NCBI GenBank assembly: GCA_030523775.1
Contig: JAUNHW010000015.1
Location: 1-60,055 of the forward strand
Source: Akkermansia sp.
Lineage (GTDB): Bacteria; Verrucomicrobiota; Verrucomicrobiia; Verrucomicrobiales; Akkermansiaceae
Reading direction: 5' to 3'
DNA: 60,055 bases
Part shown: piece after piece, positions 1 through 7,910 of the stretch
Layout of the letters: each line of letters opens with the position of its first letter
Numbering within the stretch: the first letter of the stretch is position 1
Translations under genes and position numbers: made by a program
Notes under the pieces: model-generated
Databases searched by the model: none
Seen by the model: only the letters and a program-made list of their open reading frames with translations
What the model was told of the DNA's origin: nothing

Positions 1-43
1 AGTCGGACGACAGGTCCCGCGAGAGTAGATAGCCGCCAGGGCT
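1..43 (+). rRNA. rrf: 5S ribosomal RNA, 3' end only
   Basis: The first 43 bases match the 3' part of bacterial 5S rRNA: a CCCGCGAGAGTAG segment (E. coli has CCATGCGAGAGTAGG) followed by GCCGCCAGGGCT, the strand that closes helix I (E. coli CTGCCAGGCAT). The 5' two thirds lie outside the window. A strong terminator follows at once, so this is the end of an rRNA operon transcribed on the plus strand. Recognised by eye; the exact 3' end may be off by a few bases. Confidence 0.85.
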
Positions 44-46
44 AAC

Positions 47-85
47 AAAGGCCGCCGAGCGAAAGTTCGGCGGCCTTTACTTTTT
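47..85 (+). terminator. Rho-independent terminator of the rRNA operon
   Basis: A perfect 12-bp stem (47-58 with 67-78, AAAGGCCGCCGA) with an 8-base loop is followed by TTTACTTTTT. It directly follows the 5S rRNA end. The neighbouring topoisomerase gene converges on it from the other strand. Confidence 0.9.
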
Positions 86-115
86 GCTGTTATCCGCGCT
101 GCGGGAGCGCCTGGA

Positions 116-2263
116 TTAATTGTCGAAGTTGAACGTGCCCTGGGTATCCTCCATGGGGGGGACCGGGGTGTCGTCCTCCGGCTGGGGTTGCGGCGTCTCC
201 TGCGGGGCAGGGGGGGCTTGCGGGGTGTCTGCCGCGGCGGGTGCGGGTGCTTCCGCGGCATCTCCCTCCGGCGTTTCCGCAGCCGTGGCGGCGGTGGGCA
301 TGATACGTGCGATGCGTTCCACCGGGTTCTTGGTGACAATGTTGCCCATGACGGCGCGGCCCTTGACGCGCAGCTCCGCGAAGTCGAAGGTGACGGGTTT
401 CCTGAGCCTCTTGAACTGGTTCTTGAGGTACACGTTCACGGCGATTCCGGCGCTGTCCTCCTCTGTCTTGTGCACGCTGAAGAAGAACACGCGGCTGCCC
501 TTGGTGCCCTGAGTGAGGTCGTACTCCTTGTCGCGGGTGAAGCCGCCGATGTGGAAGCGCTTGGCGTAGGTTACGCCCTCCTTGCCGTCGCGGTAGATCA
601 TGTTGAACACCCAGTCCTCGCCGGGGCGCAGCACGCGGATGTCGAGGAGCTTCTTGCCCACGTAGAACTTCTCCTGCACGCGGCGCACCATGAGCACGCC
701 CTGGTTGTCGATGGTCAGGATGTCGCTCATCTTCGAGCACTTCTCTACGGGCTCGCCCTTGCGCACGCCGTATCCGGCGAATCCGTCCTCGTCGATGTAC
801 AGGGTCTCGTTCTCCACGGAGGCCTCCGCGCGGGTGACGCTCTCGAACTCGCAGAGCTCGGTCTTGCGCGGCCACTGCTCGCCGTATTTCTTGCGCAGGC
901 CCTCGAACCAGCGGATGGTGTAGCGTGTGAGCTGGTCCAGGTTCTTGCGGCACTGCGCGATGTCCTTCTCCAGCGCCACGATGCGCTTCTCCGCCTCGTG
1001 GATTTCGTACTTGGCTATCTTCTTGATCTTGATTTCGGTGAGCCGCACGATGTCGTCCTGCGTGACGGGCCTGATAAAGTCCTTCACGAAGGGCTGGAGC
1101 TTCTTGTCGATCATGGCGAGTGACTGCTCCCAGCTCTCGCTCTTCTCCAGCTCCTTGTAGATGCGGTTTTCAATGAAGATTTTCTCCAGGCTCACCTGCA
1201 TCCAGGATTCCTGCAGCTCTGCCAGCTGCACCTCCAGCTCGCGGCGCAGGGTTTCCTTGGTGTGGTCCACGTTGTGCTTCAGGATTTCGCTCACGCCCAT
1301 GAACACGGGCTTGCGGTCCACAATGACCACCGCCTTGGGGGAGATGCTCACCTGACACTCCGTGAAGGCATACAGCGCGTTGCAGGTCTTCTCCACGTCC
1401 TGCCCTGCGGGAAGGTGGATGAGGATGTCCGCCGTGGCGGCCGTGTTGTCCTCAATCTTGGCCACCTTGAGCTTGCCCTTCTCCATGGCGTTCTCGATGG
1501 ACTGGATGATGGACTCCGTGGTGGTGCCGTAGGGGATTTCCGTGATGCGGATGAGCTTCTTGGTGGAGGTGTCTAGGCGGGCGCGGCAGCGCAGGCGGCT
1601 GTTGCCCGTGCCGTCGTTGTAGCCGGAGACGTCCAGCAGGCCGCCCGTGGGGAAATCCGGGTACAGCTCGAAATCCTCCTTGCGAAGGTAGTGGATGGCC
1701 GCGTCGATCAGCTCGTTGAAGTTGTGCGGCAGGATCAGGCAGTTCATGCCCACGGCAATGCCCAGCGCGCCCTGCGCCAGCAGCAGAGGGAACTTCACGG
1801 GAAGCGCCACCGGTTCCTTGTTGCGGCCGTCGTAGCTCAGCTTCCACTCCGTCACCTTCGGGCTGTACACCACTTCCTTGGCGAACTTGGAGAGGCGCGC
1901 CTCGATGTATCGCGGAGCCGCCGCGGAGTCGCCCGTCAGGATGTTGCCCCAGTTGCCCTGCGTGTCGATGAGGTAGCCCTTCTGCCCCAGTGTCACCAGC
2001 GCGCTGCCGATGGAGGCATCGCCGTGCGGGTGGTATTTCATGGTGTCGCCCACCACGTTGGCCACCTTGTTGAAGCGGCCGTCGTCCATGCTGTCCATGG
2101 AGTGCAGGATGCGCCGCTGCACGGGCTTGAGGCCGTCCACAATGTGCGGCACCGCGCGTTCCAATATCACGTACGATGCATATTCCAGGTAGTAGTTCCC
2201 GAACATCTGCTGAATCGTGCTCGGGTTCTGCTGCTTGTATACCGGTATCTTCTCCTCGCTCAT
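116..2263 (-). CDS. DNA gyrase/topoisomerase IV subunit A (type IIA)
   Basis: The breakage-reunion subunit of a type IIA topoisomerase, which cuts and reseals DNA with a partner ATPase subunit not present here. The N-terminal domain holds the active-site tyrosine in AAPRYIEARL at about residue 119 (E. coli GyrA Y122, ParC Y120) and the winged-helix motif HPHGDASIG. Length is 715 residues, short for GyrA (about 850) and nearer to ParC. Only weak signs of the C-terminal propeller follow, and no GyrA-box was seen, which favours a topo IV-like role. The last 55 residues are a Pro/Ala/Glu-rich tail. The start at MSEEK is preferred: the upstream in-frame ATG at 2275 overlaps the likely -10 box. The gene converges on the rRNA operon terminator. 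Confidence 0.9.
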   Translation of the reverse strand: MSEEKIPVYKQQNPSTIQQMFGNYYLEYASYVILERAVPHIVDGLKPVQRRILHSMDSMDDGRFNKVANVVGDTMKYHPHGDASIGSALVTLGQKGYLIDTQGNWGNILTGDSAAAPRYIEARLSKFAKEVVYSPKVTEWKLSYDGRNKEPVALPVKFPLLLAQGALGIAVGMNCLILPHNFNELIDAAIHYLRKEDFELYPDFPTGGLLDVSGYNDGTGNSRLRCRARLDTSTKKLIRITEIPYGTTTESIIQSIENAMEKGKLKVAKIEDNTAATADILIHLPAGQDVEKTCNALYAFTECQVSISPKAVVIVDRKPVFMGVSEILKHNVDHTKETLRRELEVQLAELQESWMQVSLEKIFIENRIYKELEKSESWEQSLAMIDKKLQPFVKDFIRPVTQDDIVRLTEIKIKKIAKYEIHEAEKRIVALEKDIAQCRKNLDQLTRYTIRWFEGLRKKYGEQWPRKTELCEFESVTRAEASVENETLYIDEDGFAGYGVRKGEPVEKCSKMSDILTIDNQGVLMVRRVQEKFYVGKKLLDIRVLRPGEDWVFNMIYRDGKEGVTYAKRFHIGGFTRDKEYDLTQGTKGSRVFFFSVHKTEEDSAGIAVNVYLKNQFKRLRKPVTFDFAELRVKGRAVMGNIVTKNPVERIARIMPTAATAAETPEGDAAEAPAPAAADTPQAPPAPQETPQPQPEDDTPVPPMEDTQGTFNFDN

Positions 2264-2273
2264 GGGCCGCCGC

Positions 2274-2300
2274 ATGATACCACACACGCGCGCGAATTTC
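2274..2300 (-). promoter_or_regulatory. Possible promoter of the topoisomerase gene
   Basis: On the minus strand TTGAAA (2295-2300) and TATCAT (2274-2279) are 15 bp apart, shorter than ideal. The -10 box ends 10 bp before the ATG at 2263. It matters mainly because it argues against the longer start. Confidence 0.45.
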
Positions 2301-2351
2301 AAGCGCGCCGTTTTTTGCACGCTTTGCACGGCCTGCTGCGCGGGGAGGGAA

Positions 2352-2382
2352 AGGGCCGCCCGGCATGCTGCCGGACGGCCCT
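2352..2382 (-). terminator. Terminator of the coiled-coil membrane protein gene
   Basis: On the minus strand an interrupted stem (AGGGCCG-T-CCGGCA against TGCCGG-G-CGGCCCT) is followed by TTTCCCTCC. It lies between the stop codon at 2407 and the next gene, so the two minus-strand genes are probably separate transcripts. Confidence 0.7.
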
Positions 2383-2406
2383 GGAAATCTACGCTTTTGC
2401 AGGGTA

Positions 2407-4434
2407 TCAGCTCTTGGAGCGGCCCTGGTAGCGCTCCTTGGTCTGTTGGTCCTTGCGGGTGTTCTCCTTGATTTTCTGGAGCCCCTGCTTGGCGAGGTAG
2501 GAGACGTCGACGTCCGGGTCCTTGGCGTAGCGGTCCAGCAGGTTCTTCACCCAGGTGAGCTCGTGCAGGCCGGAGAGGGTGTTCACAATTTCAATCTTGC
2601 CGCGCTGCAGCTTCTTGAGGGCTTCCGCCTCCTCCTTCAGGGCGGGAATCTGCGGGTTGCCGTCGCCCAGGTACAGGGAGGACTCCTTGTCTATCTTGTT
2701 GATGATGTCGCGCAGCTTGGAGGTGTCTGCGAAAGGCTGCTCGCAGATGAGGGAGACGAGCTTCTCTGCATCTGCGTCCGTGCGCTCGCGGTTCTGGGCG
2801 AAGAAGGAGCCGATGGCGTTTGCGACCATGTTGATGGCCTTGGGGTCGTTGGCGGCCTCAGCCTTGCCCTTGAGCTCCAGCAGGTAGTCCAGCACGCTGT
2901 CATCACCCCAGAAGGCGAAGAAGAGCATGTTGTTCTTGGTCATGCTCTTGGTGTCCGTGATTTTGCCCTTGTAGAAGGCGAGGGCCTTGGGGGAGCAGGC
3001 GGCCGCCAGCGTGGGCCCCATCTGCTTCAGGTTCTCCTGCGGCAGGGCATCGAATATCTGATCGCCGATGGCGGCCTTCTTGGCCGGGTCGTCAATCATC
3101 ATGATGATGTTGTCCAGGCAGTTGCAGAGGGTCTTCACCAGCTTGCCGTCCACCTTGTCGCCCTTCAGCAGGTCGATGATGCGGGGTACGTCCTCCTCTG
3201 TGACGCGCAGGCCGTAGACCTTCCAGGTGCTGGCCAGCAGGGCGTCCTGGTGCTGGAACTTGGGCTTGGCGGCAATCTTTTCCGCGAGCGTGCGCAGGTT
3301 GGCGTTCACGCCCTCCGCATCAGAGATGCCGATGCGCTGCAGCAGCCAGTCGTACAGGCCGGCGTTCACGATGTCCTCCGCCTTCTTGCCCAGGGTCTCG
3401 AAGATGTAGTCGCGGTTCTCCTTGTTGTCCGCGGCGGTGAGGCCCAGCAGCAGGCAGGCGTTGCGGCCGGCGCCCACGGGGTCCGTGCCCAGCAGGTTGC
3501 CGCCCACATCGTTCTTGATGTAGGGATCCACCACCACTTTCATGAGCAGCTGCACATCCTTCTTGCTGCAGGTGATGTCCACATGCTTGTCCTTGGCGTC
3601 CTGCGTGGTTTCCACGCGGTGCTTGTTGATATCCACGCAGCGGAGCATGATTTTCTTGATGTTCTGGCGCTGGATTTCCGCACGCTCGTTCTTGGCGTTT
3701 TCCGTGGCCACGTAGGAGCCGCAGACCACGGCCAGGACCGCCAGCAGCACCATGCCGATCCAGAAGCCCTTGCTCTGCCAAACGGAGGGCTTGGCGGCCT
3801 GCTTCTGCAGCTTGGTGAGATAGGCATCGCGCTGGGCGAGCTCCTCTTCGCTCATCTCCGGCATGCCCTGTTCCTGGGCCGCCGCGGGCTGCGCCTGCGC
3901 GGGCGCGGAGGCGCCCAGGGTCTTGCCTGTGCCGGAAACCTTGGCGGCAGCCAGCGGGTTGGCCACCTTGGCGGCGGGTTTGCCGGGGATGGGAGCCTTC
4001 AGGATGCTGTTGCGCTTGGCGGCGGGCTTGGCCGCCACGGTTTTGGGAAGCTGAGCGGCGGGCTGCGGCTGCGCTGCGGCCTGTGCTGCCGCTGCCGCTT
4101 CCTCCTCTGCCTTGGCGGCGGCCTCTGCGGCCTGCTGTTCCGCGATTTGGCGGTTGTACTCCTCCATCTGCTTGTTGTATTCCTCCATTTGGCGTTCGTA
4201 CTCGGCCAACTGGCGGTCGTACTCCTCCTGGGCCTGGCGTGCGGCCTCCTGTTCCGCGGCCAGGCGTTCCGCCTCTGCTGCGGCCTCCTCCGGGGAGAGC
4301 TCCGGTTTCTTCGGTTCAATCCGCTTGCCGTCCGTTCCCTTGAGCACAACGCGCTTGTTGGGTACCGTGCCGGAGTTGACAAGGGTGCGCTTGGGCCCGT
4401 TTACCTGGAATGTATTGAGTTTTGGTGCTGCCAT
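2407..4434 (-). CDS. Coiled-coil membrane protein of unknown function
   Basis: 675 residues with no family I can name. Residues 47-120 are a long Glu/Gln/Ala-rich coiled coil with EEYNKQM-like repeats. Residues 120-215 are a low-complexity Ala/Pro/Lys region. One membrane segment lies at about 223-245. The remaining 430 residues form a helical domain, rich in Leu/Asp/Lys, that resembles HEAT- or TPR-like solenoids in composition. With one central membrane span and no signal peptide, the N-terminal coiled coil is probably cytoplasmic and the C-terminal domain periplasmic. The gene has its own promoter and terminator. The stop is at 2407-2409. Confidence 0.8.
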   Translation of the reverse strand: MAAPKLNTFQVNGPKRTLVNSGTVPNKRVVLKGTDGKRIEPKKPELSPEEAAAEAERLAAEQEAARQAQEEYDRQLAEYERQMEEYNKQMEEYNRQIAEQQAAEAAAKAEEEAAAAAQAAAQPQPAAQLPKTVAAKPAAKRNSILKAPIPGKPAAKVANPLAAAKVSGTGKTLGASAPAQAQPAAAQEQGMPEMSEEELAQRDAYLTKLQKQAAKPSVWQSKGFWIGMVLLAVLAVVCGSYVATENAKNERAEIQRQNIKKIMLRCVDINKHRVETTQDAKDKHVDITCSKKDVQLLMKVVVDPYIKNDVGGNLLGTDPVGAGRNACLLLGLTAADNKENRDYIFETLGKKAEDIVNAGLYDWLLQRIGISDAEGVNANLRTLAEKIAAKPKFQHQDALLASTWKVYGLRVTEEDVPRIIDLLKGDKVDGKLVKTLCNCLDNIIMMIDDPAKKAAIGDQIFDALPQENLKQMGPTLAAACSPKALAFYKGKITDTKSMTKNNMLFFAFWGDDSVLDYLLELKGKAEAANDPKAINMVANAIGSFFAQNRERTDADAEKLVSLICEQPFADTSKLRDIINKIDKESSLYLGDGNPQIPALKEEAEALKKLQRGKIEIVNTLSGLHELTWVKNLLDRYAKDPDVDVSYLAKQGLQKIKENTRKDQQTKERYQGRSKS

Positions 4435-4466
4435 AATCGATGAATGGAAAGAGTTCCGTACCCAGC

Positions 4467-4495
4467 CTTATACCACAATCCGCGCGGCTTGGCAA
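4467..4495 (-). promoter_or_regulatory. Sigma70-like promoter of the coiled-coil protein gene
   Basis: On the minus strand TTGCCA (4490-4495), a 17-bp spacer and TATAAG (4467-4472). The predicted leader is about 27 nt. Confidence 0.6.
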
Positions 4496-4815
4496 TCACG
4501 GAAATTCGGCAGCGGTGGCGGGGGCGTGTCGGCTGTCATGCGCGGGGCTGGAATATCCGCCGGGCTGGCTGTATGATTCTGCGCCCATCCGCGGGGAGGG
4601 AGGAAACTGTTTCCGAACCCGCTGGAAGGCTACAGCATCCATAATGCTGTAGCACACGAAAACTTCCGTTACAGCCTGATGCTGCAATGGAAACGTGTGC
4701 GATAACAATATAGCAGAGTGCTGGTGCCCTTCAATGCGAAATTCAGAAACACCTAGGAGCTGCGGCGTTTCTGGACTAACAAACAGTATCAGCATTATGG
4801 AACCTTAATCCTAAC
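4496..4815. other. Intergenic region with palindromes, no gene seen
   Basis: This 320-bp stretch separates the divergent coiled-coil protein and recombinase genes. Small open frames on both strands show no recognisable protein or start signal. It holds a 10+10-bp palindrome at 4629-4653 and, overlapping its end, a weaker hairpin pairing GCACACG (4652-4658) with CGTGTGC (4694-4700). No convincing recombinase promoter was found. Confidence 0.6.
4629..4653. repeat. 10-bp inverted repeat with 5-bp spacer
   Basis: GCTACAGCAT (4629-4638), CCATA, then ATGCTGTAGC (4644-4653) form a perfect inverted repeat. The central 21 bp begin TACAGCAT and end CTGTA, the same length and ends as the palindromes between the IdeS-like genes at 49-58 kb. 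It lies 163 bp upstream of the tyrosine recombinase start, and its arm-spacer-arm shape resembles a tyrosine recombinase core site. That link is an inference. Confidence 0.75.
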
Positions 4816-5805
4816 ATGATTGCGATGGAAGATACAGCGAACAAATTGTTGGAGGCGATGCCGCTCAGCACCATTGATGCGGCGCGCCTGGTACTGGAGA
4901 CAACGGAAATGCTGGCGCCCCGCACCGCGGGCCTGGACCGGACGGAGCTCATGAAACTGCTGCGCCACATTATCTCCCTGGGTGTGGAGGAGATGGGCAA
5001 GGAGGAGAACACCGTCTCTTTCGAGGAGGCCGGCTGGAGCAGCATTGAGCAGCGCGCGGGGCGCCGCCCCACCACGCGGCGTGACCTGCGCCACTTCATG
5101 CGCCGCTTCCTGCGCAAGGAGGGCGTGGGGCAGCGCCCGCTGCGCGCCATGACCACATCCGAATGCAAGAAGCTGCTGCAGGAGACCTGCGGCTCCAGCC
5201 TGTGCGTGCTCCGCAAGGGGCGCATGATCCTGCACAGCATCTTTGAATACGGCATACGCCAGGAATGGTGCGACACCAACCCCGTGACCCGCATACAGCC
5301 CCCGGCCGTGGAGGAGAGGACCATCACCCCGCTCACGCTGGACGAGGTGAAGCGCCTGGAGGAAACCGCCCAGAAGCCCCAGCACCGCGCCATGCGCTTT
5401 TCCCTGAAGCTCATGCTCTACTGCGGCGTGCGCCCCACGGAGGTGTCGCGCATGGTGCCGGAGCGCGATATTGACTGGAAGCAGCGCGAGCTCATCATCC
5501 GCCCGCAGACCAGCAAGACCGGCGGCGGCCGCGTCATCCCCATGCGCAAGGCCGCGCGCATAGCGGAGCAGGACCGCGTGATACCCAGCAACTGGCGGCG
5601 GCGCTGGCAGCGGTTGCGGCAGGATGCCGGGTTCACGGAGTGGCAGGCGGATGCCTGCCGCCACACCTTCGCCAGCTACCATGCGCGGCACTTCCACAAC
5701 CTGCCTGCGCTGCAACTGGAAATGGGGCACACCGGCCCGTCCCTGCTGCAATCTCGCTATGTCACGGGCTTCCTGTACAACAATGCGGATGTTTTCTGGA
5801 AATAA
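4816..5805 (+). CDS. Tyrosine recombinase/integrase family protein
   Basis: A DNA strand-exchange enzyme of the lambda integrase/Xer superfamily, 329 residues. Residues 70-155 look like the SAM-like core-binding domain. The catalytic domain has box I Arg206 (YCGVRPTEV), Lys234 in the beta-hairpin (TSKTGGGR), the box II motif DACRHTFASY (Arg282, with Asp279 where His is more usual), His305 (MGHTGPS) and nucleophile Tyr315 (SRYV). All essential positions are filled. The gene stands alone, without phage or transposon neighbours, so it is not obviously part of a prophage. The normal genomic XerC/D role and a private inversion system are both possible; the upstream palindrome makes the second worth testing. 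Confidence 0.88.
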   Translation: MIAMEDTANKLLEAMPLSTIDAARLVLETTEMLAPRTAGLDRTELMKLLRHIISLGVEEMGKEENTVSFEEAGWSSIEQRAGRRPTTRRDLRHFMRRFLRKEGVGQRPLRAMTTSECKKLLQETCGSSLCVLRKGRMILHSIFEYGIRQEWCDTNPVTRIQPPAVEERTITPLTLDEVKRLEETAQKPQHRAMRFSLKLMLYCGVRPTEVSRMVPERDIDWKQRELIIRPQTSKTGGGRVIPMRKAARIAEQDRVIPSNWRRRWQRLRQDAGFTEWQADACRHTFASYHARHFHNLPALQLEMGHTGPSLLQSRYVTGFLYNNADVFWK

Positions 5806-5840
5806 CATGGGAGCGCACGATAATTGTTAGACGATTCTCA

Positions 5841-5869
5841 TTGACACCCCGGGCGGCGTGGGGTAAGAG
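5841..5869 (+). promoter_or_regulatory. Sigma70-like promoter, predicted leaderless
   Basis: TTGACA (5841-5846), 17 bp, TAAGAG (5864-5869). The -10 box ends 6 bp before the ATG at 5876, so transcription would start at or next to the start codon. It probably drives the unknown gene and folP. Confidence 0.7.
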
Positions 5870-5875
5870 TGGGGC

Positions 5876-6499
5876 ATGGAGGGCTGTGGGAAAATCCGGC
5901 TATACGTGTCCAACGTGTGCCTGCGCAACATGGGGCGGGAGGACCTGCTGTTCCACGGCCGCATGCGGAAGGAGTACGGCGCCTACCTGCTGTGCTGCGC
6001 CTATGCGGACTCCAGCGCCACCTACCGCAGCATTGTGGAGAACTTTGCAGACAATATGCAGACCGGCATAGTGGAAATGTGCGACCTGACAGAGGGCGAC
6101 CCCGCCATGCTGGATTCCATGCGGCACCTGTGGGGCGTCTACACGGACGGCAACCTGTACACCTTCGGGGAAACCCCGGAGCTATCTGCCAAGCCCTACC
6201 GCAAACCGGGGAAAATGCCCAATTGGCAAGCCGCGTATGTGAAGTTCCGTGATGGAACGGCGCGGCGCTACTACGCACCCGCGCCGGCAGGGTTGCTGCG
6301 CAAGTTGCTCCACCTGTTTGCGGCGCGCTACGGCTTGCAGGTGGCGGACATCGTTTCCGTGCGCGAGGCGGTGAAACCGTCCCTCCTCTGGCGCATGTGG
6401 ATGCGGATTGCAGGGGCCAAGCCCGGCCGCGCCCTCACCGACCGCCAGTTCTGGCAGCTTAAAAACTCCCGCCAGGACATGGGTCTGTACCGCTTCTAA
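5876..6499 (+). CDS. Uncharacterised protein upstream of folP
   Basis: 207 residues, no family recognised. There is no signal peptide or membrane segment. The C-terminal 60 residues are basic and Trp-rich (LLWRMWMRI). The start is fixed by a promoter whose -10 box ends 6 bp upstream. The stop lies 6 bp before folP, so the two genes are probably one transcript; the spacing says nothing firm about function. It could be a lineage-specific cytoplasmic protein. Confidence 0.75.
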   Translation: MEGCGKIRLYVSNVCLRNMGREDLLFHGRMRKEYGAYLLCCAYADSSATYRSIVENFADNMQTGIVEMCDLTEGDPAMLDSMRHLWGVYTDGNLYTFGETPELSAKPYRKPGKMPNWQAAYVKFRDGTARRYYAPAPAGLLRKLLHLFAARYGLQVADIVSVREAVKPSLLWRMWMRIAGAKPGRALTDRQFWQLKNSRQDMGLYRF

Positions 6500-6505
6500 C
6501 CCGCC

Positions 6506-7315
6506 ATGGCACGCATCTGGCAGATGGGCGGCGAGCCCTGGGAACTCCCGCAGCGCGGGGCAATCATGGGCATCCTGAACGTCACCCCGGATTCATTCTC
6601 CGACGGTGGCTCGCATGCCGACCCCGCCGCCGCGCTGGCCCACGCCGTGGAGCTGGCGGAGCAGGGGGCGGATGTCATCGACGTGGGCGGCGAGTCCACC
6701 CGCCCCGGCGCGCAGGAAGTGCCGCCCGCAGTGGAGGCCGCGCGCGTGCTGCCGGTGCTGCGCGCCATCCGCCGTGAGCTGCCGGGCATCCGCCTGTCCA
6801 TCGACACCCGCCACGCGGAGGTGGCCCGCGCCGCGCTGGGGGAGGGGGCGGACATTGTGAACGACATCACCGGCCTGCGCGCCCCCGGCATGCTGGAGCT
6901 GTGCGCGCAAAACAACTGCGGCATCGTCCTCATGCACATGCAGGGCAACCCCGCCACCATGCAGGAGAACCCGCAGTACATGGATGTGGTGGTGCAGGTG
7001 CGCGCCTTCTTTCAAGAGCGCGTGCAAGCCGCGGAGCAGGCGGGAATAGACCCGCGGCGCATCTGCCTGGACCCCGGTTTCGGCTTCGGCAAGACCCCCG
7101 CGCACAACATGCAGCTGCTGGAGCGCCTGGAAGACCTGCGTGTGCGCAACCTGCCGCTCATGAGCGCCCTCTCCCGCAAACGTTTCCTCAAGGAACGCTA
7201 CGGCAGTCTGGAGGAGCCCGCCCGTACGTTGGCCGCCTCCCTGCAAGCTGCGGCCAACGGCGCGGATATCCACCGCGTGCATGACGTGTGCGCCCTCAAG
7301 CGCGCTTTGCAATAG
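6506..7315 (+). CDS. folP: Dihydropteroate synthase
   Basis: Joins 6-hydroxymethyl-7,8-dihydropterin pyrophosphate to p-aminobenzoate in folate synthesis; it is the sulfonamide target. At 269 residues it has the normal length. The family motifs appear in order: GILNVTPDSFSDGG near the N terminus, DVGGESTRPGA, SIDTRHAEVA, the LMHMQGNPATMQ segment, LDPGFGFGKT, SRKRFL and the C-terminal HRVHDV. It is a TIM-barrel cytoplasmic enzyme. It follows the preceding gene by 6 bp and is followed by a terminator. Confidence 0.95.
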   Translation: MARIWQMGGEPWELPQRGAIMGILNVTPDSFSDGGSHADPAAALAHAVELAEQGADVIDVGGESTRPGAQEVPPAVEAARVLPVLRAIRRELPGIRLSIDTRHAEVARAALGEGADIVNDITGLRAPGMLELCAQNNCGIVLMHMQGNPATMQENPQYMDVVVQVRAFFQERVQAAEQAGIDPRRICLDPGFGFGKTPAHNMQLLERLEDLRVRNLPLMSALSRKRFLKERYGSLEEPARTLAASLQAAANGADIHRVHDVCALKRALQ

Positions 7316-7318
7316 CAA

Positions 7319-7352
7319 AACGCCCGGACATGGCGCGGCATGCCCGGGCGTT
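7319..7352. terminator. Bidirectional terminator between folP and the lipoprotein gene
   Basis: AACGCCCGG (7319-7327) pairs with CCGGGCGTT (7344-7352). On the minus strand the stem is followed by TTGCTATTG after a T-rich stem foot. It lies between convergent genes. Confidence 0.7.
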
Positions 7353-7375
7353 GATAGGTTGCGGGTGGAGCGGGG

Positions 7376-7870
7376 TCAATCCAGCATCCCGAAAGTGGCG
7401 GGAACCTCGCCCACGGGCTTGTTGTTCACCTTGAGGGAGCAGAATGCCTGGGTGGCGCTGCCGAAGGTGAACTCCGCGCTCAGGGTCTCCCTCTCGCCCT
7501 CCAGGCCCTCCCATTCCTCGCCGTAAGTGATGTTGAACACGGCGTTGGCGTTCTTGCCGCCCGTGAGCGCCTCGTAGGTGTAGGTAAGCGTGCCTTGCAC
7601 GGGGCTGCCGTTGTTGGTGCGCGTCACGGTGCAGACGCCGCCCTCATCGAACGTGAAGCTGTAGCGCGTCTCCGCCCCCTGTAGCTCCAGCGAGCGCCCT
7701 TTCAGCAGCTGGTTCGGGTCATCGGATTCCGTCTTGGGATCCGTGGAGCCGGGGTGGCGGTTCCAGCCGGGGTCGGACGAGCCTCCGCCTCCTCCACCTC
7801 CTCCGCAGGCGCAGAGGGTGGTGGCGATGGTGATTCCTGCCAGCAGTTTGATGATGTGGGATGTCTTCAT
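7376..7870 (-). CDS. Small lipoprotein with a poly-glycine linker
   Basis: 164 residues. The N terminus is a lipoprotein signal with lipobox LCAC (lipidated Cys about residue 22), followed by eight glycines and a Ser/Asp/Pro-rich linker. The remaining 110 residues are a beta-rich domain with two Cys and motifs such as YSFTFDEGGVCTVTR, which read like a small lipocalin-type or META-like fold; this is a guess from pattern only. It starts 40 bp after the giant autotransporter gene stops, on the same strand, so read-through is possible. AAAGGA lies 10 bp before the ATG, one of the few Shine-Dalgarno-like sites here. Confidence 0.8.
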   Translation of the reverse strand: MKTSHIIKLLAGITIATTLCACGGGGGGGGSSDPGWNRHPGSTDPKTESDDPNQLLKGRSLELQGAETRYSFTFDEGGVCTVTRTNNGSPVQGTLTYTYEALTGGKNANAVFNITYGEEWEGLEGERETLSAEFTFGSATQAFCSLKVNNKPVGEVPATFGMLD

Positions 7871-7910
7871 ATTGTGTAAATCCTTTCTATGGTTTCAGGT
7901 TGAGCTCGAA

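Noticed and set aside
2365..4443. A 692-codon plus-strand frame opposite the coiled-coil protein
   Set aside because: The minus-strand protein has a sensible coiled coil, membrane span and signals; the plus-strand translation is Leu/Val/Gly-rich with no domain.
4496..4795. A 99-codon minus-strand gene in the 4.5-4.8 kb gap
   Set aside because: No family, no promoter or start signal, and it runs across the palindrome region.
4816..5805. Prophage or integrative element start
   Set aside because: The recombinase has no phage, relaxase or tRNA attachment site beside it; neighbours are ordinary chromosomal genes.
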